A stretch of DNA of 64,000 nucleotides, taken from contig NZ_LUTV01000004.1 of assembly GCF_001646945.1 (NCBI RefSeq), forward strand, positions 482,508 to 546,507, given 5' to 3'. The translations under genes were made by a program, and so were the position numbers. Positions 9,638 through 18,035 of the stretch are shown in pieces. Source of the DNA: Endozoicomonas ascidiicola (GTDB lineage Bacteria > Pseudomonadota > Gammaproteobacteria > Pseudomonadales > Endozoicomonadaceae). Positions within the stretch are counted from its first letter, which is position 1; each line of letters begins with the position of its first letter. The notes under the pieces were generated by a model, which did not search any database, was not told the DNA's origin, and worked only from the letters and a program-made list of their open reading frames with translations.

Positions 9638-11716
9638 TCACTTCATACGAAAGCACTTCAGAATAAAAGCGTAATTGAACGCCTCTTCATCAATCCACTC
9701 ATAACGTTTGCTGGCGCCGGCATGACCAGCATGCATATTAATATTGAGTAGCAACAGGTTGTCGTCTGTTTTTCGATCACGAAGTCGGGCAACCATTTTT
9801 GCGGGTTCCCAATAGGTTACCTGCTCATCAGAAATACCCGAGTTAAACAACATGGGCGGATACGCTTTTGCCTCAACATTGTCGTAAGGCGAGTACTGCA
9901 TAATATAGTCAAAGTCACCGGAGTTCTCGACAGGGTTGCCCCACTCTTCCCACTCCGGTGGCGTTAATGGCAGAGAAGCATCACTGATGGTGTTAATCAC
10001 ATCAACAAACGGCACATCAGCAACCACAGCACCAAACAAATCTGGCCGGAGATTGGTCACAGCCCCCATCAACAAACCACCGGCACTGCCGCCATTAATG
10101 GCAACCTGCCCTTTTTGACCATAACCCTGATCAATCAAGTGTTCCGTCACATCAATAAAATCGTAAAAGGTATTCAGTTTATGTCGCATTTTTCCATCAA
10201 GGTACCAGCTATACCCTTTCTCATCTCCGCCCCGAATATGTGCAGTAGCGTAAACAAAACCACGATTCACCAGACTGAACAGTTTGGATGAGAAACCCGC
10301 CGTCATACCAAAACCATAGGAACCATAGCCGTATACCATTAACGGATTGGCACCATCGAGAGTCAGACCTTTCTGATGAATGATCGTCACAGGAACCTGC
10401 TCGCCATCTCGCGCCTTCACATATTCACGACGAACTTCATAGTTTTCCGGATCAAAATTTGGGGTTTCCCGGGTGTATAAATGCGTTGTGGAGGCCGTTG
10501 TTAAATCGAGTTCAAGCACCGTTGCCGGGCGAATAGGAGAAGAGTAATCCAGCCTGACTTTGGTGGCGTTATGATCCCAATCGCCGGAAAAATCCAGTTC
10601 ATAAGCTTCATCTGGCATGGAAACCAAGTGTTCTTTACCCGATTCCATATCCACTACGATCAGCTCATTCAACCCCCGTTCATTGTTTTTCTGTTCGATG
10701 ATCAGGTAATGACTGTAAAAATGGATTTCATCAAGACTGGTGGTTTCACTCTCCTTTCGGATTAGCTGCCACGCTGTCTGACCCCACTGCTGCACACTGG
10801 TTTTGAACAGCTGAAAATTATGGGCTTCATGAAGATTCGTGAGAATATAGAAATCCCCCCGATAGTGATCAATATCAAAGACTACATCATCCTTACCATG
10901 GGCAAACAGTTGGAAATCTAACGCCTTTCGAGGAGAGACATATACGACTTGGCTGGAGCCGCTGTTCAGGTAAACCATCAGATAGTCTCGATCTGTCGTT
11001 TCTCCCAGGGATAAAAACATACTGTCGAATTCATCGGGCTTTGAGTAAACCAACTCTTTCGCGTCTGGTCCTTTATGAATATTGACCCGATAGATATCGC
11101 GTCCTCTGGCCTGTTCATCGCGCTCAACAATTAATAGGTGTTCATCGTCTGCCCAGAGAATAGAACCGGTGCTGTTTGGGAAGAACCAGTTCAGATCTTC
11201 GCCGGTTTCAAGGTTGCGCACTTTAATCGTGCGATCCATAGAGCCCGTCAAGTTAAAGCCATAAGCCAGAAAGCTATTAATCCGATTAGTGACCGACGGA
11301 CCAAACATAAATAGCTCTTTGCCTTCGGCTTCCTGGTTAACGTCCATATACACCGTTTCGGGAGCTTCCATGGATGTGTGCCGACGGCAGAGAATAGGAT
11401 AGTTCTTACCTTTTTCTTCACGATAGTAGTAAAAATAATCACCTTTCTTCACTGGCCAGGATTGGTAGTCTTCTTTAATTCGGGAAAGAATTTCATCGTA
11501 CAGTGACTCACGGACCGGCTGGTAATCTGCCATCTGCTCATCTTTATAGGTGGCTTCTGCTTCAAGATATTTCAGAATATCCGTATTTTTAAAATCCAGA
11601 TCCCCTGCCACGATTTTTTGCCAGTTTTCATCACGGAGCCATTGGTATTCATCGATACGTGTCTGTCCGTGTTGTTCGATGGTGACCGGTATTTTTGCAG
11701 CAACAGGGGCGTTCAA
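9638..11716 (-). CDS. ptrB: Oligopeptidase B (protease II, S9A family)
   Basis: A cytoplasmic serine peptidase that cleaves short peptides after basic residues. It has an N-terminal cap and beta-propeller and a C-terminal alpha/beta-hydrolase domain. The nucleophile Ser lies in GGSAGGLLMG and the catalytic His in NMHAGHAGAS; IHQKG and YGYGSYGFGM match S9A peptidases. From the TTG at 11716 it has 692 residues, close to the family size. That TTG has GAGGA upstream and gives the expected N-terminus (NAPVAAKIP...DEYQWLRDE). A longer frame to 11779 lacks a plausible ribosome-binding site. It follows tusB in the same direction after 82 bases. Confidence 0.93.
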   Translation of the reverse strand: MNAPVAAKIPVTIEQHGQTRIDEYQWLRDENWQKIVAGDLDFKNTDILKYLEAEATYKDEQMADYQPVRESLYDEILSRIKEDYQSWPVKKGDYFYYYREEKGKNYPILCRRHTSMEAPETVYMDVNQEAEGKELFMFGPSVTNRINSFLAYGFNLTGSMDRTIKVRNLETGEDLNWFFPNSTGSILWADDEHLLIVERDEQARGRDIYRVNIHKGPDAKELVYSKPDEFDSMFLSLGETTDRDYLMVYLNSGSSQVVYVSPRKALDFQLFAHGKDDVVFDIDHYRGDFYILTNLHEAHNFQLFKTSVQQWGQTAWQLIRKESETTSLDEIHFYSHYLIIEQKNNERGLNELIVVDMESGKEHLVSMPDEAYELDFSGDWDHNATKVRLDYSSPIRPATVLELDLTTASTTHLYTRETPNFDPENYEVRREYVKARDGEQVPVTIIHQKGLTLDGANPLMVYGYGSYGFGMTAGFSSKLFSLVNRGFVYATAHIRGGDEKGYSWYLDGKMRHKLNTFYDFIDVTEHLIDQGYGQKGQVAINGGSAGGLLMGAVTNLRPDLFGAVVADVPFVDVINTISDASLPLTPPEWEEWGNPVENSGDFDYIMQYSPYDNVEAKAYPPMLFNSGISDEQVTYWEPAKMVARLRDRKTDDNLLLLNINMHAGHAGASKRYEWIDEEAFNYAFILKCFRMK

Positions 11717-11798
11717 AGGCGATTCCTCAACACTGATTAACTTTGCAGGTGGTTGTTGCAGAATAAAAACAACCACCAATATGATTGGATAATATAAA

Positions 11799-12080
11799 CT
11801 AAAACCAAGAAATTACTTTATCATGCTCCAAGCTTTGCTCCACAAACTGCTCATAGTTTATGGCGAGACAATCGTCAGGGGCATGAATACCTCGGGCTTT
11901 AAGATCCTGATTCATGGCTATTAGCTTGCAGGTGGAACGTATAGTTTCTAATTGTCGTTTGCCAACCAGCAGCCCATATACTCCGTCTTCAATCAGTAAG
12001 ATGGTATCGCCCTCAGCGACACTTCGCAGGCAGTTCTCAAAAGGCTGGCCCGTTTTATTGATGGTGTGCAGTGTTTTCAT
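11799..12080 (-). CDS. tusB: Sulfurtransferase complex subunit TusB
   Basis: A 93-residue DsrH-like protein (MKTLHTINKTG...ILLIEDGVYG). It is part of the TusBCD heterohexamer that relays persulfide sulfur from TusA toward TusE and MnmA for 2-thiolation of tRNA wobble uridine. The ATG at 12080 overlaps the tusC stop (ATGA), so I prefer it to the in-frame upstream codon at 12101. It is the last gene of the tusDCB set. Confidence 0.88.
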   Translation of the reverse strand: MKTLHTINKTGQPFENCLRSVAEGDTILLIEDGVYGLLVGKRQLETIRSTCKLIAMNQDLKARGIHAPDDCLAINYEQFVEQSLEHDKVISWF

Positions 12081-12439
12081 CAGAAATTCACAACCCTGCA
12101 ATGCTGCTGAATAAATAGTGGCAATTCATCGGCAGAAAGTACCGTAACGCTTTCTTGAAGATCATCAAGGCTCAGGCCACGTTCATCCAACGACGTTTGA
12201 TCAACATGGATTTCATCAACACCGTAAAGTGGTAATGCCTGCAACATGGAAGACAGGTTTTTACGGTCAATGCTGTTGCTATCCTGCCCTTTGACTAACT
12301 GATAAACACCGTCGCCCATCATCAGCAAATGGGTTTCCAGATCATAAGAGGCTGAAACCAGCGCAACATCCAGAGCTTCACGGGCAAACTGACCGTGATA
12401 GGGAGCGCGGGTTGAGATCACACAGATGGAATGACTCAT
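12080..12439 (-). CDS. tusC: Sulfurtransferase complex subunit TusC
   Basis: A 119-residue DsrF-like protein (SHSICVISTRAPYHGQFAREALD...LMMGDGVYQL). It is structural within TusBCD. The ATG at 12439 has GGAGG five bases upstream, inside the end of tusD. Both ends overlap or abut neighbouring genes, showing a tight tusD-tusC-tusB operon. Confidence 0.9.
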   Translation of the reverse strand: MSHSICVISTRAPYHGQFAREALDVALVSASYDLETHLLMMGDGVYQLVKGQDSNSIDRKNLSSMLQALPLYGVDEIHVDQTSLDERGLSLDDLQESVTVLSADELPLFIQQHCRVVNF

Positions 12440-12440
12440 A

Positions 12441-12833
12441 TCAGCCTCCAAAGGTCACAAAACGATCGGAAGAAACAACACCATCCAAGAGTTGCCCAAG
12501 ACCCGATAACTCATAACCTTCACGCAGATTATGAGCCGGCAGGCTGTATCGCTCAGCCTCACGACCATCAATCACTCCTCTTCTCAGAGCGGCTGCAATG
12601 CAGACTACAGCATCCAGTTTGTTTTTTTGCACAAACGTTTGCCACTCATCAGGAAGATTCATTTCATCCTGAGGCGGCTGAGCCAAACCAGTGGCCACAT
12701 TCACACCATCTTGATAGAAAAACAGCCGAACAATCTCATGCCCCTGAGACACCACTGCCCGGGCAAATTGCAACGCACTGTAGGGTGCCTGACTGTTGGC
12801 CGGAGCTCCGTAGATGGCCAGTGCAAACTTCAT
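12441..12833 (-). CDS. tusD: Sulfurtransferase complex subunit TusD
   Basis: A 130-residue DsrE-like protein. The predicted persulfide-carrying Cys is in AVVCIAAALRRG (about residue 78), with FFYQDGVNVA earlier, both typical of TusD. It is the first gene of tusDCB and lies 94 bases after yccA, from which it is separated by unrelated sequence and the yccA terminator on the other side. No tusE gene accompanies the cluster here. Confidence 0.93.
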   Translation of the reverse strand: MKFALAIYGAPANSQAPYSALQFARAVVSQGHEIVRLFFYQDGVNVATGLAQPPQDEMNLPDEWQTFVQKNKLDAVVCIAAALRRGVIDGREAERYSLPAHNLREGYELSGLGQLLDGVVSSDRFVTFGG

Positions 12834-12885
12834 GGAATGAACCTTTATAATGACTATCGAATGATCTTAACAGAAAACAAAAAAG

Positions 12886-12913
12886 CCCCACCAAACGGTG
12901 AGGCTTTTTCTTT
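12886..12913 (-). terminator. Intrinsic terminator of yccA
   Basis: On the minus strand the hairpin AGCCTCACC-GTTT-GGTGGGGCT (one G-U pair) is followed by six T residues. It starts about 17 bases after the yccA stop. Flanking A and T runs could also permit weak action on the other strand. Confidence 0.8.
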
Positions 12914-12926
12914 AAACAGATAGCAA

Positions 12927-13592
12927 TCAGTCGTCACTGGCACCCAGCAAGTGAAGCAGTGCAGTAAACAGATTGTAGATATCCAGATACAGAGAAACGG
13001 TAGCGCGGATGTAGTTGGTCTCACCACCGTGAATGATACGGCTGGTATCAAACAGGATAAAGCCGGACATCAGCAGCACAATCAGTGCAGACAGTGCCAT
13101 GCTGGCAGCGGGCACATTGAAGAACATCAAAGCGATACTGGCAACCACGGCAACAATCAGACCCACCATCAGGAAGCCACCCATGAAAGAGAAATCTTTA
13201 CGGGTAGTCAGCACATAAGCAGACAGAGAGAAAAACACAATAGCGGTTCCGCCCAGAGCCTGCATGATTAGAGATGGGCCGTTAGCCATTCCCAGATAGT
13301 GGTTCAGCATTGGTCCGAGGGCAGCACCCAGAACACCGGTAAAGGCAAATACAGCGACGATGCCTTTGGCAGAATCCGCCGTTTTGTTCACGACAAACAG
13401 CAGACCAAAGCCTACCAGAGAAAGAACCAGAGCCGTCATCTGGCTGATTTGCAGAGCCATGGCAACGCCAGCAGTGAAAGCACTGAACAGCAGAGTCATG
13501 CCCAGCAGCATATAGGTGTTGCGGAGAACTTTGTTGATCTCGATACCAGCACCGATGCTGGCCGAAGCTGTCATTGCAGGTTTGCGATCCAT
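12927..13592 (-). CDS. yccA: Bax inhibitor-1/YccA family membrane protein
   Basis: A 221-residue protein with seven hydrophobic segments in the BI-1 (UPF0005) family. E. coli YccA is a substrate and modulator of the FtsH protease. The ending SLYLDIYNLFTALLHLLG followed by acidic residues is the family C-terminal signature, and VLRNTYMLLGMTLLFSA is the usual first helix. Position next to tusDCB matches the order I recall for Pseudomonas. It has its own terminator. Confidence 0.93.
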   Translation of the reverse strand: MDRKPAMTASASIGAGIEINKVLRNTYMLLGMTLLFSAFTAGVAMALQISQMTALVLSLVGFGLLFVVNKTADSAKGIVAVFAFTGVLGAALGPMLNHYLGMANGPSLIMQALGGTAIVFFSLSAYVLTTRKDFSFMGGFLMVGLIVAVVASIALMFFNVPAASMALSALIVLLMSGFILFDTSRIIHGGETNYIRATVSLYLDIYNLFTALLHLLGASDD

Positions 13593-13717
13593 CTTGGTTA
13601 TTCCTCTATCTGGATGTCTATTTTGATTATATCAGACCGTTCTGCTAGGGCTATAGTTTTAACAATTCCTGACAAACCATTACCTTAGCGTGATCCTACG
13701 TGGCACACAGCGTAACA

Positions 13718-14620
13718 TCAATTCCATAAAATGCCTTCCAGAACCAAGTCCTGATTATTACCCTTTATCGACGCCCCACCACAACCTTTGCAGAGTGAAG
13801 TGTGAATTCTGTACCGTTCTTTCGATAAATCCTGTTGATTAAGGGTGTTTTCCAGCTCTGCAGCCCACTCGTTCATTCCGCTGATTCTTTGATCATACTT
13901 GGAGATTCCGTCGGGCAGCTCCCCACGAATGATAAAGAGCGCCTGAGAACCTTCATCGTTTTTCAATTGGCTGGTGAATTGGCTGAGCCGCTTTTCCAAC
14001 GCCACCTTATTAGAAAGAATCATTGCAAAGCCAGAATCAGAACTGGCCTGAATACCACCTTCCGGCTCAAAAATATCTACCAGTGTGTAAACTCGGCCAT
14101 TACCCCGTTTGACGGAATACACAAAATAGACAGCGCCAGCCTGTTCACCAACAAAGTAAGACTGGGCTTTGTCCTGACCGTACAATCTGGGAATTTTAAA
14201 GATGTCGTTGGCCCAAAAGTTACTGGCACCACAGGAAAAGCTCTGACATTCAAAAAGCGGCTTCACGCCCAGCTCTTTCAATCTGGTAACAAAGAAGTCA
14301 TAACCCTGCTCACTGCCATGCCCTGATGGCAGCTGATACAACGTTCGATGCAGCATGCCACTTTGCCAGCGGGCATTGTCTGAAGTAACCACGCCATTGA
14401 CCCGTTTCATCCGGCTGGTGATCACCGGATGATTTTGTCGGGCTTCCTTGATGGATATTTCGACCTTGCCGTTAGGGTAAGAAGGCAAAGGCTCACGGGC
14501 GCTGTAACCAATAGACGGAAGTAGCCCGATAAGCAGGCAGGCAATAAAACGCCTCACCCCAAGGGAACGAAAACCTGCGCTCTGTCTAACTGGTGCTGGT
14601 TGCAAAACGATATTCACCAT
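13718..14620 (-). CDS. DUF4892 domain-containing exported protein
   Basis: About 300 residues with an N-terminal signal-like segment (FIACLLIGLLPSIGYSA) and a periplasmic domain. The region LKELGVKPLFECQSFSCGASNFWAN resembles DUF4892 proteins of pseudomonads, including the paired Cys. The C-terminal part (YRIHTSLCKGCGG) has two further Cys and resembles a degenerate OmpA-like end. The ATG at 14620 has an AAGGGG site five bases upstream; a GTG at 14644 is less likely. Function is unknown. It lies directly downstream of the alpha/beta hydrolase gene (25-base gap), so the two may be one transcript. Confidence 0.75.
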   Translation of the reverse strand: MVNIVLQPAPVRQSAGFRSLGVRRFIACLLIGLLPSIGYSAREPLPSYPNGKVEISIKEARQNHPVITSRMKRVNGVVTSDNARWQSGMLHRTLYQLPSGHGSEQGYDFFVTRLKELGVKPLFECQSFSCGASNFWANDIFKIPRLYGQDKAQSYFVGEQAGAVYFVYSVKRGNGRVYTLVDIFEPEGGIQASSDSGFAMILSNKVALEKRLSQFTSQLKNDEGSQALFIIRGELPDGISKYDQRISGMNEWAAELENTLNQQDLSKERYRIHTSLCKGCGGASIKGNNQDLVLEGILWN

Positions 14621-14645
14621 GCCATCCCCTTGGTCACTTATCACA

Positions 14646-15503
14646 TCATACCCCAGAGCTGAACACAGAGTTAACTACTGCAGCAACCGATTCTACCTGA
14701 TCGTCCATATGCAGATGGTGATGACCTTCCATGGCATGAAACACAAAATGTGGCAGTTGATGGGCAAATTCATTCACTATTTGCCCTGATATCCCTTTAC
14801 TGGCATACACAACATGTGCCGGACAAATCACGTCATTCGGGAAAGCCAGGGTTTGTTCCAGAGTGAATCGTGTGGGCGACCCCAGCTTCAGCCTTGCATC
14901 GTGAGTCCACACCCAACCGTCATCCACTTCCCGCATGGATCTATCCACCAAAAGCTCAGCAGATGCGGAAGACACTTTGAACTCACTCAGGGTTCTGGCT
15001 CGAATGGCCTGTTGTTTTGAACGGTAGACGGTTTTCGGTAATTGCTCCGTCGGTGTCTGACGCTGCAAAATATATCGGGTTAATGCACCAGGAGACTCTT
15101 CAGGCTTGCGAGGTCGGGGGAAAAGACCATCAATGGCCACCAGCCCGGTCAAACGATCTTTTAAAACCGAGCCTGCCGCCATGGTACATACGACAGCGCC
15201 CAGAGAATGACCAACCAATCCGAATTTATCCAGCTTCAAGGCTTCTGCGATATACAACAGATCTTCAACATAGTGCCAGACATCGTAGCTGAAACCAGCA
15301 GGCCGATGTTGAGAATGACCGTGACCCGCCTGATCCACAGCAATCAGCCGAATTCCCTGAAGGTGAGGTGCCATAGGTGTAAAACTGGCGAGGTTATCCA
15401 ACCAGCCATGCAGTGCAATCACCGGATGCCCCTCAGGATCACCCCACTGTACCGCTGAAAAGGTTAAATGCGGTGTACTGATGGTGATCGCCTCAGGCTG
15501 CAT
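14646..15503 (-). CDS. Alpha/beta hydrolase
   Basis: A 285-residue single-domain hydrolase. It has the oxyanion region ALHGWLDNLAS, nucleophile elbow GHSLGAVV (Ser about residue 105) and a C-terminal catalytic His in EGHHHLHMDD. No signal peptide is present, so it is cytoplasmic. The closest resemblance I see is to serine hydrolase-like (SERHL/YbfF-type) esterases. Substrate is unknown. The ATG at 15503 has AAGGA seven bases upstream; the TTG one codon earlier is less likely. Confidence 0.85.
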   Translation of the reverse strand: MQPEAITISTPHLTFSAVQWGDPEGHPVIALHGWLDNLASFTPMAPHLQGIRLIAVDQAGHGHSQHRPAGFSYDVWHYVEDLLYIAEALKLDKFGLVGHSLGAVVCTMAAGSVLKDRLTGLVAIDGLFPRPRKPEESPGALTRYILQRQTPTEQLPKTVYRSKQQAIRARTLSEFKVSSASAELLVDRSMREVDDGWVWTHDARLKLGSPTRFTLEQTLAFPNDVICPAHVVYASKGISGQIVNEFAHQLPHFVFHAMEGHHHLHMDDQVESVAAVVNSVFSSGV

Positions 15504-15515
15504 CAAGAATTCCTT

Positions 15516-15701
15516 ATGATCGAAAACAATAAAAACAAAGAAAAGAAGATAATAAGAGTAAGGCTGGAAAGATACAATAAAGAGGATTATCCACGAAGAG
15601 GCTATCTACGCAGGGGCTATCCAAGAAGAGGCGCCTCCGACCGCAAGCGTTATTTATCAGACTCAAACAGTGGCTCAAGCATAGGCATCGACATGGCCTG
15701 A
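15516..15701 (+). CDS. Candidate small Arg-rich protein with YPRRG repeats (doubtful)
   Basis: A 61-codon frame in the interval between phhA and the hydrolase, opposite to both. It encodes a Lys/Arg-rich peptide with three tandem 5-residue units (YPRRG, YLRRG, YPRRG; bases 15588-15632). The units differ mostly at synonymous positions, which hints at coding constraint. Against it: no clear ribosome-binding site, and its last 52 bases overlap the phhA 3' end in antisense. Treat as a candidate only. Confidence 0.25.
   Translation: MIENNKNKEKKIIRVRLERYNKEDYPRRGYLRRGYPRRGASDRKRYLSDSNSGSSIGIDMA
15588..15632. repeat. Three 15-bp tandem repeats
   Basis: Units at 15588, 15603 and 15618 share the frame TAT-CxA-xGx-AGx-GGC. 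They lie in the non-coding gap between phhA and the hydrolase gene (or inside the candidate small plus-strand frame). Confidence 0.75.
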
Positions 15702-16435
15702 TGAACCAACGCCATTAAATCCAATTCACAAAGGCGTGTCATTTCCTTTAAGTCCTCCAGTACATAGTAAACGGGCTGCAGGATATCAATGCGATAAGGG
15801 GTTCTCAGAGCCGTTAAAATATCAAAAGGCGCACGAACCGGTATCGAGCTCTCCAACGCATAAGCAGTTTCACCAAAGCTCGAAAGTATACCACCGCCGT
15901 ATATTCGCAGGCCTTTTGATGTATTGAGAAGACCAAACTCAACGGTCATCCAATACAGCCTGGCTAAATACGCTCTTTCCTCTTTAGTTGCAGAAAGCGC
16001 CAAACGGCCATAGGTTTCGGTAAAATCCGCAAACGCCTGGTTGGTTAATAATGGGCAATGGCCAAATATTTCATGAAAAATATCCGGCTCTTGAAGGTAA
16101 TCCAGTTCCTCCCGAACCCGGATAAACGTAGCGACCGGAAATTCTCGATTAGCCAGCAACTTAAAAAACCGATCAAAAGAAATCAGAGCCGGCACTCGAG
16201 CGACACCCCACCCGGTTCGTTTTTTCAATACGCCATTAATTTCATCAAGCTGGGGAATTCGATCCGGTGCCATGGACAACACCTCAATGCCTTCGAAATA
16301 CTGATCGCAGGCACGTGCTTCCAGCTGCTCTATCTGGCGCTGATAGAGCAAGCTCCAAGTTTCATTTTCTTCATCGGAATAATGAATAAAACCCGAATTA
16401 TCCGGCATTCGAGCTTTATATTGTGTTCCTTCCAT
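15650..16435 (-). CDS. phhA: Phenylalanine 4-monooxygenase
   Basis: A 261-residue bacterial aromatic amino acid hydroxylase. It converts phenylalanine to tyrosine using non-heme iron, tetrahydropterin and O2. The iron ligands are the two His of DIFHEIFGHCPLL and a Glu further on in MTVEFGLL. No regulatory ACT domain is present, as usual for bacteria. AGGTG precedes the ATG. It lies 22 bases after hpd, so the two form a phenylalanine/tyrosine degradation unit. No pterin-recycling gene (phhB) is in the window. Confidence 0.95.
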   Translation of the reverse strand: MEGTQYKARMPDNSGFIHYSDEENETWSLLYQRQIEQLEARACDQYFEGIEVLSMAPDRIPQLDEINGVLKKRTGWGVARVPALISFDRFFKLLANREFPVATFIRVREELDYLQEPDIFHEIFGHCPLLTNQAFADFTETYGRLALSATKEERAYLARLYWMTVEFGLLNTSKGLRIYGGGILSSFGETAYALESSIPVRAPFDILTALRTPYRIDILQPVYYVLEDLKEMTRLCELDLMALVHQAMSMPMLEPLFESDK

Positions 16436-16457
16436 GGCAGACCACCTCTTTCAGGCA

Positions 16458-17534
16458 TTATAAAACGCCGCGCTCTATTTGATCTCGCTCAATACTTTCA
16501 AACAGCGCCTTAAAGTTCCCTTCACCAAAACCCTCATCACCTTTTCGTTGGATAATCTCAAAAAAGATTGGACCGATGACCGTTTTAGTAAAAATCTGCA
16601 ATAGCAGACCACCGTCTTCCGTAGGCGCACCATCTAACAGGATATTATTGGATTTCAGTGTATCTACATTTTCATGATGCCAGGGCAGGCGTTCAGCCAG
16701 CATGTCATAGTAAGTCTCTGGCGGACCCGGCATAAAATCTGTGCCACTGTGTCGCATATCCGGCACTGTTTTGTAGATATCATTGGAATAGAGAGCAATG
16801 TGCTGAATACCTTCCCCATGATATTGCTTCAGGTATTCTTCAATCTGGCTTTTATCATCGGATGACTCATTGATTGGAATCCGCAGCTTGCCGCAAGGGC
16901 TGGTCATGGCTCTGGATTTCAGGCCCGTTAGCTTTCCCTCAATATCGAAATATCGAATTTCTTTAAAATTAAATAGGTCTTCGTAAAACGAAGCCCATTT
17001 GTTCATATTACCCTGATGGGCATTATGGGTCAGATGATCGATATAACTAAGCCCAAGGCCTTCTGGTTCAGGATCAACACCCTCATTAAATTCAAAATCA
17101 TTGTCGTAAATAGAGCCTTTGTCCCCATAGCGGTCCACAAAATAAATTAGACTGCCACCTATCCCCAAAATAGAAGGAATAGTCAGTTCACCAGCACCAA
17201 TCTGGTGAGCCGGGCCTGGTTTGCACCCCAACCTTAATGCTCGCTGATAGGCATACTCAGCATCTTCCACCCGAATACTGAAAGCACAGGCACAAGGTCC
17301 GTGCAACTGAGCAAACTGCTCTGCAAAAGAACCCGATTCACGGTTCACAATAAAATTCACATCACCCTGCCGGTAAAGAGTGACTTTTTTGGAACGATGT
17401 TCTGCAACACGGACAAAACCTAACTGTTGAAACAGCTCATCCAGCACCGTTGAATCCGGTGCCGAATACTCCACAAATTCAAAGCCATCGGTGCCCATTG
17501 GGTTTATATCGCTGATTATTCTTCGCTTATTCAT
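16458..17534 (-). CDS. hpd: 4-hydroxyphenylpyruvate dioxygenase
   Basis: About 358 residues. It converts 4-hydroxyphenylpyruvate to homogentisate with Fe(II). Both vicinal-oxygen-chelate domains are visible: an N-terminal one (FVEYSAPDSTVLDELFQQLGFV) and the catalytic one, with His in SYIDHLTHN, His in GIQHIALYSND and Glu in FFEIIQRKGDEGFGEGNF near the C-terminus. The second ATG (17534) has GAGGG six bases upstream and is preferred over 17540. It is first in the hpd-phhA operon and divergent from the disrupted Lrp/AsnC gene. Downstream genes for homogentisate (hmgA, fahA) are not here. Confidence 0.96.
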   Translation of the reverse strand: MNKRRIISDINPMGTDGFEFVEYSAPDSTVLDELFQQLGFVRVAEHRSKKVTLYRQGDVNFIVNRESGSFAEQFAQLHGPCACAFSIRVEDAEYAYQRALRLGCKPGPAHQIGAGELTIPSILGIGGSLIYFVDRYGDKGSIYDNDFEFNEGVDPEPEGLGLSYIDHLTHNAHQGNMNKWASFYEDLFNFKEIRYFDIEGKLTGLKSRAMTSPCGKLRIPINESSDDKSQIEEYLKQYHGEGIQHIALYSNDIYKTVPDMRHSGTDFMPGPPETYYDMLAERLPWHHENVDTLKSNNILLDGAPTEDGGLLLQIFTKTVIGPIFFEIIQRKGDEGFGEGNFKALFESIERDQIERGVL

Positions 17535-17579
17535 GGCCATCCCTCACCTTCTTATATAAAAAGTATACGACTGACCCAA

Positions 17580-17637
17580 TGCAAAAGCCTTGCGTCCTGC
17601 AGGCCACTTTTGCATGATGATACAAAGGTTTTGTATC
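17580..17637. promoter_or_regulatory. Inverted-repeat operator region between hpd and the Lrp-type regulator
   Basis: Two inverted repeats lie in the 255-base divergent intergenic region. GATACAAA-ggt-TTTGTATC (17619-17637) is a perfect 8-3-8 palindrome. TGCAAAAG (17580-17587) pairs with CTTTTGCA (17607-17614). Spacing and dyads suit an Lrp/AsnC-type dimer array controlling hpd-phhA and the regulator itself. Which protein binds is inferred from position. Confidence 0.5.
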
Positions 17638-18035
17638 AGGAAGATGGCCAATGACTTTAATGTGCGCTAACCCGGATATTATAGAAACAGCCTCCTGATT
17701 CTCTCCTTAATGATCGGCCATTCAATACTTAAAATAACAACTCCACCCTGTTGTGGTTTAAAACATAAGCGGCGGATAAGGAGTGCAACATGAACAAAAA
17801 CCCTTTGGATGCCTTCGACCTGAAGCTATTATCTGAACTTCAACAGGATCACTCGTTATCGCTCCATCTGCTGGCAGAGCGCATCAATTTATCATCCTCT
17901 CAGTGCTCAAGACGGATCGCCCGATTGAAAGAAAATGGTTACATCCAAAAACAGGTGACGGTGTTGAATCCGGTCGCCGTCGGACTCAATGTAGAGGCAT
18001 TTATTACCGTTCGCCTGAATAATCATTCATCCGAT

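Noticed and set aside
12431..12923. Two overlapping plus-strand frames of about 130-139 codons opposite tusD
   Set aside because: Antisense to a confidently identified gene; no homology features.
13835..14326. 163-codon plus-strand frame
   Set aside because: Antisense to the DUF4892 gene.
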